Of a stretch of 62,044 nucleotides of DNA, positions 32,899 to 41,920 are shown one piece after another. The stretch lies in the NCBI GenBank assembly GCA_949319575.1, contig CASGHD010000056.1:1-62044 (forward strand), given 5' to 3'. The notes below the pieces were generated by a model. The model saw only the letters and a program-made list of their open reading frames with translations. It searched no databases and was not told where the DNA came from. Both the position numbers and the translations under genes were made by a program. Every line of letters begins with the position of its first letter. Within the stretch, counting starts at the first letter, position 1. Source of the stretch: an uncultured Anaerolineales bacterium (GTDB lineage: Bacteria > Chloroflexota > Anaerolineae > Anaerolineales > Villigracilaceae).

Positions 32899-32978
32899 GT
32901 ATACAAGTAGACAGGTAAACACGTAGACACGTAGACACGTGGATGCGCAAATACTTGTTTACCTGTTTCCTTGTTTAC
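32899..32978. repeat. Octamer array, inverted pair (GTANACAN ... NTGTNTAC)
   Basis: Units GTATACAA, GTAGACAG, GTAAACAC, GTAGACAC, GTAGACAC, then a short spacer, then TTGTTTAC, CTGTTTCC, TTGTTTAC. It lies between the divergent aminotransferase and rpsF. Confidence 0.85.
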
Positions 32979-33070
32979 CTTCTTTCCCCCGAATTATAAC
33001 CCTCCACATTTTTACTTTCCTGTGATAAACTCCGCCCGCTTTACAACAGGCGCTTAACACGTGCCTTTCC

Positions 33071-33102
33071 GCTCCCGGCAGACCCACGGTCTGAACAGGA
33101 GC
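33071..33102 (+). promoter_or_regulatory. Candidate S6:S18 autoregulatory RNA motif in the rpsF leader
   Basis: GCTCC (33071-33075) pairs with GGAGC (33098-33102) and CAGACC (33079-33084) with GGTCTG (33088-33093). An internal loop CGG/AACA leaves a CCGG run at the junction. The known S6:S18-binding leader is a hairpin with a conserved CCG in its internal loop just upstream of rpsF, so shape and place fit. It starts 59 nt before the ATG. Confidence 0.55.
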
Positions 33103-33129
33103 AATCCCATGGAAAGGAGGAATACCCTC

Positions 33130-33411
33130 ATGCGAAATTATGAATTGGTTTGTATTATCCAGCCTGACCTGGACGAAGCCGCGTTTAAAGGCGCGGTTGA
33201 AAAGATTCAAGGCTGGGTGACAGAAGCCGGCGGAACAGTGGAAAAAGTGGATATTTGGGGACGTCGCCGATTGGCGTACATCATCCGCAAACAACGCGAA
33301 GGTCAATATGTTCTCTTGAACCTAACCATCAACCCCAAATCCACGTCTGACCTGGAGCGCAATATCCGCTTCCTGGAGCCGGTCATGCGCCATATGCTGA
33401 CGGTGGTATAG
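33130..33411 (+). CDS. rpsF: 30S ribosomal protein S6
   Basis: A 93-residue S6, which binds the central domain of 16S rRNA as a dimer with S18. The sequence opens MRNYELVCIIQPDLDE and carries VDIWGRRRLAYIIRKQREGQ, both diagnostic. The ATG at 33130 is preceded by AAGGAGG. It heads rpsF-ssb-rpsR, a conserved bacterial order, with a structured leader that may bind S6:S18. The frame can be extended upstream to 33061, but the Shine-Dalgarno decides for 33130. Confidence 0.96.
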   Translation: MRNYELVCIIQPDLDEAAFKGAVEKIQGWVTEAGGTVEKVDIWGRRRLAYIIRKQREGQYVLLNLTINPKSTSDLERNIRFLEPVMRHMLTVV

Positions 33412-33450
33412 AGTCGATCTTTTTTTCTGGTTGGAACACAAGGAGTTGAA

Positions 33451-33873
33451 ATGAGCCGCGGATTGAACAAAGTTCAGATCATTGGTCATCTCGGGCGCGA
33501 CCCCGAAATGCGCTACACGCCTTCCGGGAAACCCGTCACCACCTTCACTGTGGCGGTCAGCCGCACGTGGAATACCAATGACGGCGAGCGTCACAATGAG
33601 ACCGAATGGTTCAACATCGTAGCCTTTGGGAGCCTGGCAGAAACCTGCAAGCAGTATCTCAACAAAGGCAGGCAGGTGTACATCGATGGGCGGTTGCAAA
33701 CCCGCCGCTGGGACGACAAAGAAGGCGTCAAGCACACCAGCGTGGAGATCGTCGCCAATGAGATGATTATGCTGGGCGACCGCCGCGACCATACCCAGCA
33801 CGGAAGCGCTCCTTCAGAGTCTGAACCGCGCGACACAGACTTGCCTACCCAGGAAGACGAATTTCCATTTTAA
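33451..33873 (+). CDS. ssb: Single-stranded DNA-binding protein
   Basis: A 140-residue SSB. The OB fold spans about 1-108 (NKVQIIGHLGRDPEMRYTPS, FTVAVSRTWNTNDGERHNET, EWFNIVAFGSLAETCKQYL, KGRQVYIDGRLQTRRW). A short flexible tail ends in the acidic EDEFPF motif that recruits DNA repair and replication proteins. The tail is short compared with E. coli SSB. It lies between rpsF and rpsR as usual; the ATG at 33451 has AAGGAG upstream. Confidence 0.96.
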   Translation: MSRGLNKVQIIGHLGRDPEMRYTPSGKPVTTFTVAVSRTWNTNDGERHNETEWFNIVAFGSLAETCKQYLNKGRQVYIDGRLQTRRWDDKEGVKHTSVEIVANEMIMLGDRRDHTQHGSAPSESEPRDTDLPTQEDEFPF

Positions 33874-33930
33874 CGATACAGAAGCAGGCATCGCATCGAT
33901 GTTTGCCGAAAGAAATAACGGAGTACTATC

Positions 33931-34227
33931 ATGGCTGAAGAAAGAGAACAACGTAGGTCGTACGACGGCGGAGAAGGCGGGGGCGGCGAGCGCCGCTTTT
34001 TTGCCAAACCCAAGTTTTGCCAGTTCTGCGCCGACAAATCCCTGACGATCGATTACAAAAAGATCGACTTGCTGAGAAAATACATTGGCGATGATGGGCG
34101 CATCCGCCCGCGCCGCCAGACCGGCGCATGCGCGCGTCACCAGCGCGTGGTCGCCGCGGCGATCAAACAAGCGCGCCAGATTGCCTTGATTCCTTTCACA
34201 GGCTCGCAAGCAGACACGAACCGATAA
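33931..34227 (+). CDS. rpsR: 30S ribosomal protein S18
   Basis: A 98-residue S18. The core FCQFCADKSLTIDYKKIDLL and RIRPRRQTGACARHQRVVAA are diagnostic. Cysteines in CQFC and ACARH place it among the cysteine-containing (zinc-binding C+) forms. The N-terminus is extended and rich in Glu, Arg and Gly. S18 pairs with S6 in the platform of the small subunit. It lies 57 nt after ssb and 6 nt before the PPIase gene. Confidence 0.95.
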   Translation: MAEEREQRRSYDGGEGGGGERRFFAKPKFCQFCADKSLTIDYKKIDLLRKYIGDDGRIRPRRQTGACARHQRVVAAAIKQARQIALIPFTGSQADTNR

Positions 34228-34233
34228 GCGCGT

Positions 34234-35526
34234 ATGAGCAATCAAAGCCACACACCACGCATCGTTACCAAAAAACACATTGCCCGCCTCGAGCGCGAAC
34301 GTCAGCAAGCGCGCCTGGCTCGCTGGATCGCCTTGGGCGGAATTGTTCTGGTGGCGCTGATCATCGGGTATGGATATCTAAACCTGAATTACTTGCAATT
34401 GAACGACCCGGTCATGACGATCAACGGACAAGACGTCTCCACAAAAGAATTTCAGGAACGCGTGCAGGTGCAACGGTTGATCCTCTTGAACGAATATCAA
34501 AACCTGCAATTCCAACAAAATTTCGGCTTGGATACCACCCAGCAAATGCAGTCGGTCGCTTTCACATTACAGAACCCGACCCTCCTGGGCCAGCAAACAT
34601 TGGATAACCTCAAGACTGAGATCCTCGTGCGACAACAAGCCGAGAAGATGGGCATCGTTGTGACAAAGGACGAAGTAGATTCGGCAATTCAAGCGGCGTA
34701 TGGATTTTTCCCAAATGGGACCAAGACTCCCACGGTCACGCCGACCGCGGTCGAATTCCCGACCCTCTCCTCGCAACAATTGACGTTATACCCATCCACG
34801 TTTACACCGTCGCCCGCGCCGACATCCGCAAACGCCCCAACGGGAACGCCGGATCCTGCCGTGTCTGCAACTGCCACCACCACCTCGGCGCCCGCCACCC
34901 CCACGTTCGTCCCCTTGCCGGCAACAGCGACTGCCACGCCCTACACTCTCGATGGCTATAATCAGCAATACGCCACAGCGATGGCGAACTTCAAAGCTAA
35001 CAGCGGCTTCAGTGAAGCGACCTTGTACTCCGTCTACGAGTATGGCTTGATCCGCGACAAGGTGTTTGAAAAAATAACCGCCGACGTTCCCCGCGCGCAA
35101 GAGCAGGTCTGGGCGCGTCACATTTTGGTGGATAACCTCACCGGGGTCAGCAACGCGCAAGCCTATTTCGATCTCGGTTACGATTTTGCCGATGTTGCCC
35201 GCAAGGTATCGAAGGATACCGGCTCGGCAGTCAACGGCGGCGACCTGGGCTGGTTCGGCAAGGGCATGATGGTGCCCGAATTCGAGAATGCCGCTTTTAG
35301 TCAGGAGGTTGGCGTGATCGGCGAGCCGGTCAAAAGCCAGTTCGGATATCACATCATTCAAGCGCTCGGTCGTGCCGAACTGCCATTGAACGCAAGCCAG
35401 TATCGCCAGGCGCAGGATACCGCCTTCACCGAATGGTTGGCAAAAGTCGAAGAAGAATCCAAGATCGAGATCTTCGATACATGGCAGGAGCGGGTTCCGC
35501 CTGAGCCGGCCGGGTTCGGTCAATAA
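34234..35526 (+). CDS. Membrane-anchored peptidylprolyl isomerase (SurA-N/PpiC type)
   Basis: A 430-residue protein. After a basic cytosolic start, one membrane helix (about 30-50; WIALGGIVLVALIIGYGYL) anchors it outside. A SurA-like N-terminal chaperone region follows (about 60-165; MTINGQDVSTKEFQERVQVQ), then a Thr/Pro/Ala-rich linker (about 165-235), and a parvulin-type rotamase domain (about 290-385; VWARHILVDNL, GSAVNGGDLGWFGKGMMVPE, SQFGYHIIQALG). It should help fold exported proteins. It begins 6 nt after rpsR without a clear Shine-Dalgarno, so translation may depend on rpsR. The linker inserted between chaperone and rotamase regions is unusual. A strong terminator follows. Confidence 0.88.
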   Translation: MSNQSHTPRIVTKKHIARLERERQQARLARWIALGGIVLVALIIGYGYLNLNYLQLNDPVMTINGQDVSTKEFQERVQVQRLILLNEYQNLQFQQNFGLDTTQQMQSVAFTLQNPTLLGQQTLDNLKTEILVRQQAEKMGIVVTKDEVDSAIQAAYGFFPNGTKTPTVTPTAVEFPTLSSQQLTLYPSTFTPSPAPTSANAPTGTPDPAVSATATTTSAPATPTFVPLPATATATPYTLDGYNQQYATAMANFKANSGFSEATLYSVYEYGLIRDKVFEKITADVPRAQEQVWARHILVDNLTGVSNAQAYFDLGYDFADVARKVSKDTGSAVNGGDLGWFGKGMMVPEFENAAFSQEVGVIGEPVKSQFGYHIIQALGRAELPLNASQYRQAQDTAFTEWLAKVEEESKIEIFDTWQERVPPEPAGFGQ

Positions 35527-35540
35527 CAGTTTTACTCAGA

Positions 35541-35579
35541 ATCAAATCGCCCCGCTTAACACGAGCGGGGCGATTTGAT
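35541..35579 (+). terminator. Terminator of the rpsF operon
   Basis: A perfect 16-bp stem ATCAAATCGCCCCGCT / AGCGGGGCGATTTGAT with a 7-nt loop, 15 nt after the PPIase stop. A/T flanks make it potentially active in both directions. Confidence 0.85.
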
Positions 35580-35599
35580 TTAGGCGCTATCCGAAATAA

Positions 35600-35830
35600 A
35601 ATGGGATGCAGGCCCCCCCCCCGCTGAAAAACGCAGATTTTTCTAGCTCCGCCGTTTTTAACGGGAAAGCCCAAAACCTCAGCCACGGATTCGCGCGGAT
35701 TGTTCTAAAAATTCGTGAAATCCGCGGCGAAGAATCTTTGTGAGCGTTTTAATCCCGCCCAAAACGAGAGAGTTATTTTTCTTCAATCTCCGCGAACTCG
35801 GCATTCTCTGTGGCTGAAACTCTTTCTCAT
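35600..35830. repeat. Degenerate repeat arms and a C10 tract
   Basis: The gap between the rpsF operon and smc holds a run of ten C (35613-35622), a CGCTGAAAAACGCAGATTTTTC fragment of the family at 10104-10215, and AGCCACGGATTCGCGCGGAT / GTGAAATCCGCGGCGAAGAA arms like those around 1755-2012. No gene is seen. Confidence 0.45.
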
Positions 35831-35845
35831 GCCTTGAAAACCTCC

Positions 35846-38800
35846 CTAGCCTCGTTTCAACATATCCTCGGTTACCTGATCCAGCCGCAGGCTGATCATC
35901 TGGCTGGCCGAATCGCGCCCCATGGTGATGCCGTAGATCACATCCGCCGCCTGCACGGTATTGCGGTTATGCGTGATGATGATGAATTGCGTTTCCTTGC
36001 TCAACTCCTGCAACAAATCGCGGAAGCGACCCACGTTCGCCTCGTCGAGCATCGCGTCCACCTCATCCATCACGCAGACCGGGGTGGGCGACACTTTAAG
36101 CAATGCGAACACCAATGCGACAGCCGTCAAACTTCGCTCGCCGCCGGAGAGCAACGCCAACCCCTGCTCGCGCCGACCAGGCAAACGCGCCTCGATCTCG
36201 ATGCCTGTTTCAACGAGATTGTCAGGATCGGTCAACGCCAGTCGCGCCGACCCGCCGCCGAACAGACGCGTGAACATGGCGCGGAATTGTTTATCCACCA
36301 AGTCGAACGTCTTCGAGAACGATTGTTTCGTCAACTCATCAAGTTCAGCCATCACCTGTCGCAGGTCCGCTTCAGCTTTGCGCAAATCGTCCACTTGGGT
36401 CTTCATAAACGAATACCGCTCAGACTCCGCGTCGAATTCCTGCTTTGCCTCGGGATTCACGGGCCCTAACCTGCGCACGCGCGAGCGGTTCTGGGTCAAT
36501 TGCGCTTCCAGGTCAGGCGAGACCTCGGTCACCACCGGCAATTCCTCCACCATGCCTTCCAGCGGCAACGGCACAGGTCCCGAAACTTCCTCGGCGTACT
36601 CGAACATCACCAGCCCAAAATCGTCGGAAATTTTCTGGCGCAAATTATCGAGCGCCTCCTGTTTTCTCAATTGCTCCAATTGCGCCTGCCCCGCCAAACG
36701 TTCGGCGGTTGCCAACATCCTCTGCGCGTTCGCCTCGCTATCCTGTAAACGCGCCTCATCTTGTTCAGCGGTTTCCAATACCATCTCAGAGGGTTCGATC
36801 TGAATGCGCAGATCCTCGATTTGTTTTTGCAATTCACTTTCGCCCTCGCGGAACGCGGCTTTTGAACTTTCCAACTCGCTCAACGAGGTTTCAACATCCA
36901 GCGCCCTTGCGGAGATTTCAGCGCGGCGCGTATCGAACCGCTCCGCCTCGATTGACCGCTCCTCTTTCCGCGCGCGGGCATCGTCCAGGGCGCGTTCCAC
37001 AACCGCCACGCGCGTACCCCAATACGTCGCTTTCGATTGCGTCTCCGCCAGGTCGGTTTCAATCAATTGCGCGGCGAGCGCTTTCACTTCTTCTTGCGCG
37101 CCCGCAGAGCGCGTCTCGATTTCCGACAGCGCGCTCACGAGATTATTTTTTGCGGATGCCGCCTCGTCCGATTCCGTCTCCAGTTGACGCTGTTGCCCCT
37201 TCTGCCACTCCAACTGACGACGAGCCGCTTCCGATTCCAGCCCGGCTTGATTCTCCCGCGCCTGCGTTTCCTCCAGCCTGAGGCGCGATTCGCGCGACTC
37301 GCCCTCAGCGTGACTCAGCGCCCGCGCCGCATCCTCCATCCGCGCGGAAAGCGAATCGACTTCACCGTTCAGCAAAGCGATCTGCGCGCCCAACGCGTCC
37401 AGGGCTTCGGTCCACTCTCGCTTTTGGCGAGGCCGGCTGAGCGCGGAGGAAGAAGCGGTCTTCCCGGCGATGATCAGCCCATCGCCGCGGAAGACTTCCC
37501 CTTGCAATGTCACCACGCGCGCGCGCATCGGCAGTTCGCGGATCATCCGCCGGGCAGAGGGGCGATCGCGCGCGATCAAGGTATGCCCAAGCATCACGCG
37601 CGCCGCCGCCTGTAACTCGTCGCTGACATTGACAAGCTCCGAAGCGACGCCGATGCAATCGTCATCGTTTGGCTTCGACAGTATTTCACGCGAAAGATGT
37701 TCGATGGGGAGGAGCACGGCGCGCCCGGCTTCGTCGGCTTCGAGGAGTTTCAGCGCGTCTTCGATCTCGTCGGCGTCGAGCAAAATGGCGTCGAGCGTGT
37801 CGCCGAGCGCGGCAGAGATCGCCGTTTCGAGCTCCGCCGGCACATCGAGCAACGCGCTCAACGCGCCGCGCGTGCGTTTGAGTTTGAACTGTCGCGCCGC
37901 ATCGAGTAAAAAGCGGGCGCCTTCGGCATAGCCCGCCAACGATTGTTCAGCCTGCTCGATCACTTCAAGTTGCGTTTTGACGCGCGTATGCTCGCCGAGT
38001 TTTTCCGCGCGGTCTTCGTTTCTTGCGCGTCGTTCGCCTTCCAGTGAATTCGCTTTCAACTTCCCGCTTTCCACCTTCTCTTGCGCAACCTTGAATTGTT
38101 CCTCAGATTCTTCGCGATTCTTCCGCGCTTCTGAAAATTTTTCGCTGATTGCCTTTGCGTCCAATTCCGCAGAAGCCGCGCCCTTGCGTGTTTCTTCCAG
38201 CCGGGTCCGCAATGCTTCGGAGCGTATTGTTAATTCGTCGAACCTTGCCTGCGACTCAGCCCTCTGGGTGGTCCATTTTTCGATCTGCGCCCGGGCTGAT
38301 TGGATCTTTTCCTCGAGCGTGGCGCGGTCGAGTTGGCGGGTTTGTAATTTTTGTTGCGCGTCGCCAAGTTGTTGCTGCGCTTCGTTGTATTCGGTTTGCA
38401 GGCGCGCGAACTCGCGTTCGGTTTCTTCGATTCGCGCGCGCGCGAGATTTTCTTCATCCCCGGCGCGTTCTTTTTCGGTGAGCATGGAAGTCTGCGACGC
38501 GAGTAGTGAGCGCCGCCGTTCCTCGAGCACGGCGAGTTCGCGGCTCGCTTCCTCGCGCTGGCTGTGCAGTTCAGACGAAGCGCGATGCCAGGCGTTCAAC
38601 TCTGCCCGCAAGCCGACGAACTTTTCACGGAAAGCGTTGTATTCTGTTTGCGCCAGTTGATGCGCCTCGCGCGCTTCGACCACGCGCGTATCCTGTCCTT
38701 TCATCGCTTCGCGCGCGGTTGTAAGTTCCTGCTGGGCGCGATGCCAGTGATAGCCGTACCAATCGCGCAAAATGATTTTCAAATCTGCCTGGGCGCGCGA

Positions 38801-39451
38801 GAATTCGATGGCGCGTTTTGCCTGCCGTTCGAGGCTCCGCAAGCGCGGCTCCAATTCAGACATGATGTCGAGCACGCGTTCCAGGTTGCGTTGGGTGTTG
38901 TCGAGCCGTTTCATGGCGTCTTCGCGGCGGACGCGGTACAGACCCACTCCCGCCGCCTCCTCGAACAAGCGGCGACGTTCATCTGCCTTCAACGCCAGCG
39001 ACGCGTCCACGAGTCCCTGCCCCAGAATCGTGTACGTTCGTTCCGATAGCCCGGACGCGGCGAGGATTTCATTTAAATCGCGCAGTCGCACCTGTTGATC
39101 GTTCAACAGATAATCGTTGTGACCGTCGCGGTAGGCGCGGCGCGTCATACCCACTTCGGTGAAGTCGAGCGGCAACCAGTTTGCCGTGTTGTCGAACAAA
39201 ATGTGGGCAGAGGCCATACCCGCGCGGGCGCGGTGTTCTGAACCGTTGAATATCATGTCTTCGGTCTTTTTGCCGCGCAACAGCGCGTACGATTGTTCGC
39301 CCAGCACCCAACGGAGCGCGTCCGCGATGTTTGATTTGCCCGAACCGTTCGGTCCGACAATGGCGGTGATCCCACTCGCGAATTCGAAGGTAGTCTTCGA
39401 TGCGAATGTTTTATATCCTTGCAATTCGAGTGATTTAAGTCTGAGAGGCAT
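35846..39451 (-). CDS. smc: Chromosome segregation protein SMC
   Basis: A 1201-residue SMC ATPase, full length for the family. The N-terminal head has Walker A GPNGSGKSNIADALRWVLGE (residues 33 onward). Two coiled coils (about 165-500 and 660-1010) flank a hinge domain (about 505-645; GARFLLDAARQFKLKRTRGA, VRMIRELPMRARVVTLQGEV-like text). The C-terminal head has the ABC signature LALLSGGERSLTAVALVFAL and Walker B PVCVMDEVDAMLDEANVGRF. It compacts and separates sister chromosomes with ScpA and ScpB, which are not encoded here. The ATG at 39451 lacks a clear Shine-Dalgarno. The upstream gene on this strand is rnc, a frequent neighbour. Confidence 0.96.
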   Translation of the reverse strand: MPLRLKSLELQGYKTFASKTTFEFASGITAIVGPNGSGKSNIADALRWVLGEQSYALLRGKKTEDMIFNGSEHRARAGMASAHILFDNTANWLPLDFTEVGMTRRAYRDGHNDYLLNDQQVRLRDLNEILAASGLSERTYTILGQGLVDASLALKADERRRLFEEAAGVGLYRVRREDAMKRLDNTQRNLERVLDIMSELEPRLRSLERQAKRAIEFSRAQADLKIILRDWYGYHWHRAQQELTTAREAMKGQDTRVVEAREAHQLAQTEYNAFREKFVGLRAELNAWHRASSELHSQREEASRELAVLEERRRSLLASQTSMLTEKERAGDEENLARARIEETEREFARLQTEYNEAQQQLGDAQQKLQTRQLDRATLEEKIQSARAQIEKWTTQRAESQARFDELTIRSEALRTRLEETRKGAASAELDAKAISEKFSEARKNREESEEQFKVAQEKVESGKLKANSLEGERRARNEDRAEKLGEHTRVKTQLEVIEQAEQSLAGYAEGARFLLDAARQFKLKRTRGALSALLDVPAELETAISAALGDTLDAILLDADEIEDALKLLEADEAGRAVLLPIEHLSREILSKPNDDDCIGVASELVNVSDELQAAARVMLGHTLIARDRPSARRMIRELPMRARVVTLQGEVFRGDGLIIAGKTASSSALSRPRQKREWTEALDALGAQIALLNGEVDSLSARMEDAARALSHAEGESRESRLRLEETQARENQAGLESEAARRQLEWQKGQQRQLETESDEAASAKNNLVSALSEIETRSAGAQEEVKALAAQLIETDLAETQSKATYWGTRVAVVERALDDARARKEERSIEAERFDTRRAEISARALDVETSLSELESSKAAFREGESELQKQIEDLRIQIEPSEMVLETAEQDEARLQDSEANAQRMLATAERLAGQAQLEQLRKQEALDNLRQKISDDFGLVMFEYAEEVSGPVPLPLEGMVEELPVVTEVSPDLEAQLTQNRSRVRRLGPVNPEAKQEFDAESERYSFMKTQVDDLRKAEADLRQVMAELDELTKQSFSKTFDLVDKQFRAMFTRLFGGGSARLALTDPDNLVETGIEIEARLPGRREQGLALLSGGERSLTAVALVFALLKVSPTPVCVMDEVDAMLDEANVGRFRDLLQELSKETQFIIITHNRNTVQAADVIYGITMGRDSASQMISLRLDQVTEDMLKRG

Positions 39452-39585
39452 GAGGTGATTTTCGATTGACGAGTTTAGATTTACGATTTCAGATGGATGG
39501 TCGAGTCTTGTGTTGAGCCTGTTGAAACAAGCCCGAATACTTTTGGAGGGCGTATCGAGACTCGATTTTGGATTTACGATTTTTG

Positions 39586-39642
39586 CGTGTTTACTTGTCT
39601 ACGTGTTTCCTTGTTTACCTATCTGCTTATTTCCTGTCTATC
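39586..39642. repeat. Octamer array, one arm only (NTGTNTAC)
   Basis: GTGTTTAC, TTGTCTAC, GTGTTTCC, TTGTTTAC, CTATCTGC, TTATTTCC and onward, up to the rnc stop codon. No clear opposite arm is visible; heptamer-like text (GATTTACGATTTTTG) precedes it. Confidence 0.7.
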
Positions 39643-39643
39643 C

Positions 39644-40354
39644 TTACCCGATCTCAAGATTTTCCAACGCATCGTGCGCGGCGGCTTGTTCGGCGGTGTG
39701 TTTGCTGGTTCCACTCCCGCGCCCGGCAACTTGCCCGCCGACTTCCACCACCACTTCGAACTCTTTGGCGTGGTCGGGTCCCGTTGTAGAGATTGTTCTG
39801 TACCGCGGCGAGTGTAATTTCTGCGCCTGCGCCCACTCCTGTAATAAACTTTTCGAGTCGTGGATTTTTGAAAGGACAGACTCCCTCACATGTTCCAACA
39901 GCGGATTGACAAACGCCTCCACCGCCCCCAATCCTGAATCCAGATAAATGGCGCCGACCACCGCCTCGAACAATGAGCCGAGTAGCGCGTCACGCGAGTG
40001 ACCGCCGGAGAGGAATTCGCCGCGCCCCAGCCGGAGCGCCGGCCCGAGGTTTAGTGTCCGCGCGAATTTTGCCAGCTGGTCATTGCGCACAATGGCGGAG
40101 CGGACTTTGGTTAATTCGCCTTCGGGCATTTCCGGAAAGCGGTGATACACCCATGCCCCGACGATAAAATCGAGCACGGCATCGCCAAGAAATTCCAGCC
40201 GTTCGTTATCCTCCGAGGAGTTTTGATTCTCGTTGACGAAGGAACGGTGAGTGAGGGCGCGCGTCAGCAGGGATAAATTTGAAAAGGGCAGACCCAGCCT
40301 CCGGCTGAGGTCCGAAGCGGATTCAAAATCTCGCGATTCGGGTCTTGAGTTCAC
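39644..40354 (-). CDS. rnc: Ribonuclease III
   Basis: A 236-residue double-strand-specific endoribonuclease. The RNase III domain (about 15-145) carries the signature NERLEFLGDAVLDFIVGAWV and the second catalytic patch GSLFEAVVGAIYLDSGLG. A dsRNA-binding domain (about 165-232; DSKSLLQEWAQAQKLHSPRY, GSGTSKHTAEQAAAHDALE) follows. It matures rRNA and controls mRNA decay. The frame can start with TTG at 40384, but AGGAGG there is too close; GTG at 40354 has GGGAG with a 6-nt spacer, so I prefer it. smc lies about 190 bp downstream. Confidence 0.93.
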   Translation of the reverse strand: MNSRPESRDFESASDLSRRLGLPFSNLSLLTRALTHRSFVNENQNSSEDNERLEFLGDAVLDFIVGAWVYHRFPEMPEGELTKVRSAIVRNDQLAKFARTLNLGPALRLGRGEFLSGGHSRDALLGSLFEAVVGAIYLDSGLGAVEAFVNPLLEHVRESVLSKIHDSKSLLQEWAQAQKLHSPRYRTISTTGPDHAKEFEVVVEVGGQVAGRGSGTSKHTAEQAAAHDALENLEIG

Positions 40355-40543
40355 AGCGATCTCCCGGGAACTCAGGGGGAGCAAACCTCCTCTCCGATAG
40401 GGAGAGGAATGAGGCGAGGGATTTGCGCTCCATCAGTTCCAATGTTGGATAGGATGGCTGAATTTTATCCCGGATTGTCCGGGCTGGCTATGAGGCGTTC
40501 ATATTTTAAGATACAATGCCGCAGTTCTTTTGGAGATGAAACC

Positions 40544-41494
40544 TTGACAAACGTCAGTGACGAAACAAGATTTTTACACGCCATCGAGATGGGGTTGGGC
40601 GCCATGCAATGGGGAGACCGCGCGGTTTGGCAATACGGATATGGCTACGGCATGGAGGACGTGCGGCAGGCATTCGATACTTCCATTGATGAGGGCATCC
40701 GTTTCGTGGACACCGCCGAGTTGTACGGCAACGGGCTTTCAGAGAGGTTGCTTGGGCGCTTTATTAAGGAAACCGATCAACCTGTTTTAATTGCTACGAA
40801 ATTTTTCCCCTGGCCCTGGCGCTTCACAAAAGGCGCCCTCCCATATGCGCTCAAAGGCAGTCTTGCCCGTCTCGGCATCGAAAGCGTGGATTTGTACCAG
40901 ATCCACTGGCCCAGCCTTACAATGAGCACCGACCTGTTGATGGATGGCTTGGCAGAATGCGTAAAAAGCGGGATGACGCGCGCGGTTGGCGTATCAAACT
41001 TTGGGCATGCCCGCATGGTGGCGGCTTATTCTGCCCTGGCGCGAAACGGCGTTCAGCTCGCTTCGAACCAAGTTCACTATAGCTTGTTGAACCGCACCAT
41101 AGAAAAGCAAGGGGTGTTGGCGCGTTGTAAAGAACTGGGCGTCCGCCTCATTGCCTATTGCCCGCTCGAGCGCGGATTGCTGACAGGGAAGTACAACGCG
41201 CAGAATCTGCCAAGCGGCTCGCGCGCCCGGAAGTACAAAGACCTTATCCCAAAAATCCAACCCTTATTTACATTAATGACGGAGATCGGGCAGGATCACG
41301 GCGGAAAATCCTCCGCGCAGGTGGCGTTGAATTGGGTGATCTGCAAAGGAGCCATGCCCATCCCCGGCGCAAAGAATTCCGCGCAAGCCCAACAAAACGC
41401 CGGCGCCCTCGGATGGCGGCTAACCGAAGAACAAGTTGCCCGCCTCGACTTTGCCAGTCACGCCATCATGGAACCAACAATGACCGCGCATTAG
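40544..41494 (+). CDS. Aldo/keto reductase
   Basis: A 316-residue TIM-barrel NAD(P)H-dependent reductase. The catalytic tetrad is visible in order: Asp in FVDTAELYGNGLSE, Tyr in the same motif, Lys in LIATKFFPWP and His in DLYQIHWPSL. VGVSNFGHARM and the cofactor-binding IPGAKNSAQAQQNAGAL are typical. It reduces aldehydes or ketones; the substrate is unknown. I place the start at TTG 40544, which has TGGAG 8 nt before it. A nearby ATG is out of frame, and upstream in-frame codons run through a repeat. Its stop codon lies in the loop of its own terminator. Confidence 0.85.
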   Translation: MTNVSDETRFLHAIEMGLGAMQWGDRAVWQYGYGYGMEDVRQAFDTSIDEGIRFVDTAELYGNGLSERLLGRFIKETDQPVLIATKFFPWPWRFTKGALPYALKGSLARLGIESVDLYQIHWPSLTMSTDLLMDGLAECVKSGMTRAVGVSNFGHARMVAAYSALARNGVQLASNQVHYSLLNRTIEKQGVLARCKELGVRLIAYCPLERGLLTGKYNAQNLPSGSRARKYKDLIPKIQPLFTLMTEIGQDHGGKSSAQVALNWVICKGAMPIPGAKNSAQAQQNAGALGWRLTEEQVARLDFASHAIMEPTMTAH

Positions 41495-41513
41495 CGCGGT
41501 CATTGTCTTTTTA
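41477..41513 (+). terminator. Terminator overlapping the reductase stop codon
   Basis: ACAATGACCGCG (41477-41488) pairs perfectly with CGCGGTCATTGT (41495-41506), followed by CTTTTTAC. The TAG stop is in the loop, so the last codons form the left arm. Confidence 0.85.
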
Positions 41514-41539
41514 CTTCGTTATGTTTTGCGAACGATTGA

Positions 41540-41920
41540 CTACTTCATGCGGGGTTGCAGGAATAACACGAACACATAACCCAGACCGAAGGCGAACTCG
41601 ACCACGATCACGATCCAGCCGAAGTTGCGGATAATGCCATCGGCGGTAACGCCGATGATCGTGACGATCAGCGCGAGCACGGTGGCGCCGAGCATGGCAA
41701 AGCCGAGGTTACGTTGCACGCCCTCGTCCGAAGCATCCTTGGCGAACCATAACGCCGCGCCGAGCGCGATCAATGCGGCTCCGAGGAACCTTGCCATGTG
41801 CAGCTCAGGCACACGGGTCTCCGCTCCGAATTGGGTCAGGGTCGCGGCTGGCACGAACATCAGCCCCGCGCCCAACACAGCCACAACGATCGCATTCAAG
41901 ATGAACAAAACTTTTCCCAT
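41540..41920 (-). CDS. Small four-helix membrane protein
   Basis: A 126-residue hydrophobic protein with four membrane segments (about 4-28, 40-60, 70-92 and 98-120), reminiscent of DUF4345-type proteins. VPELHMARFLGAALIALGAA is the most characteristic stretch. The ATG at 41920 has AAAGGAGAG upstream. It converges on the aldo/keto reductase. Function unknown. The 330-bp gap upstream (41921-42249) holds no recognisable gene or repeat; short ORFs there are not convincing. Confidence 0.72.
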   Translation of the reverse strand: MGKVLFILNAIVVAVLGAGLMFVPAATLTQFGAETRVPELHMARFLGAALIALGAALWFAKDASDEGVQRNLGFAMLGATVLALIVTIIGVTADGIIRNFGWIVIVVEFAFGLGYVFVLFLQPRMK

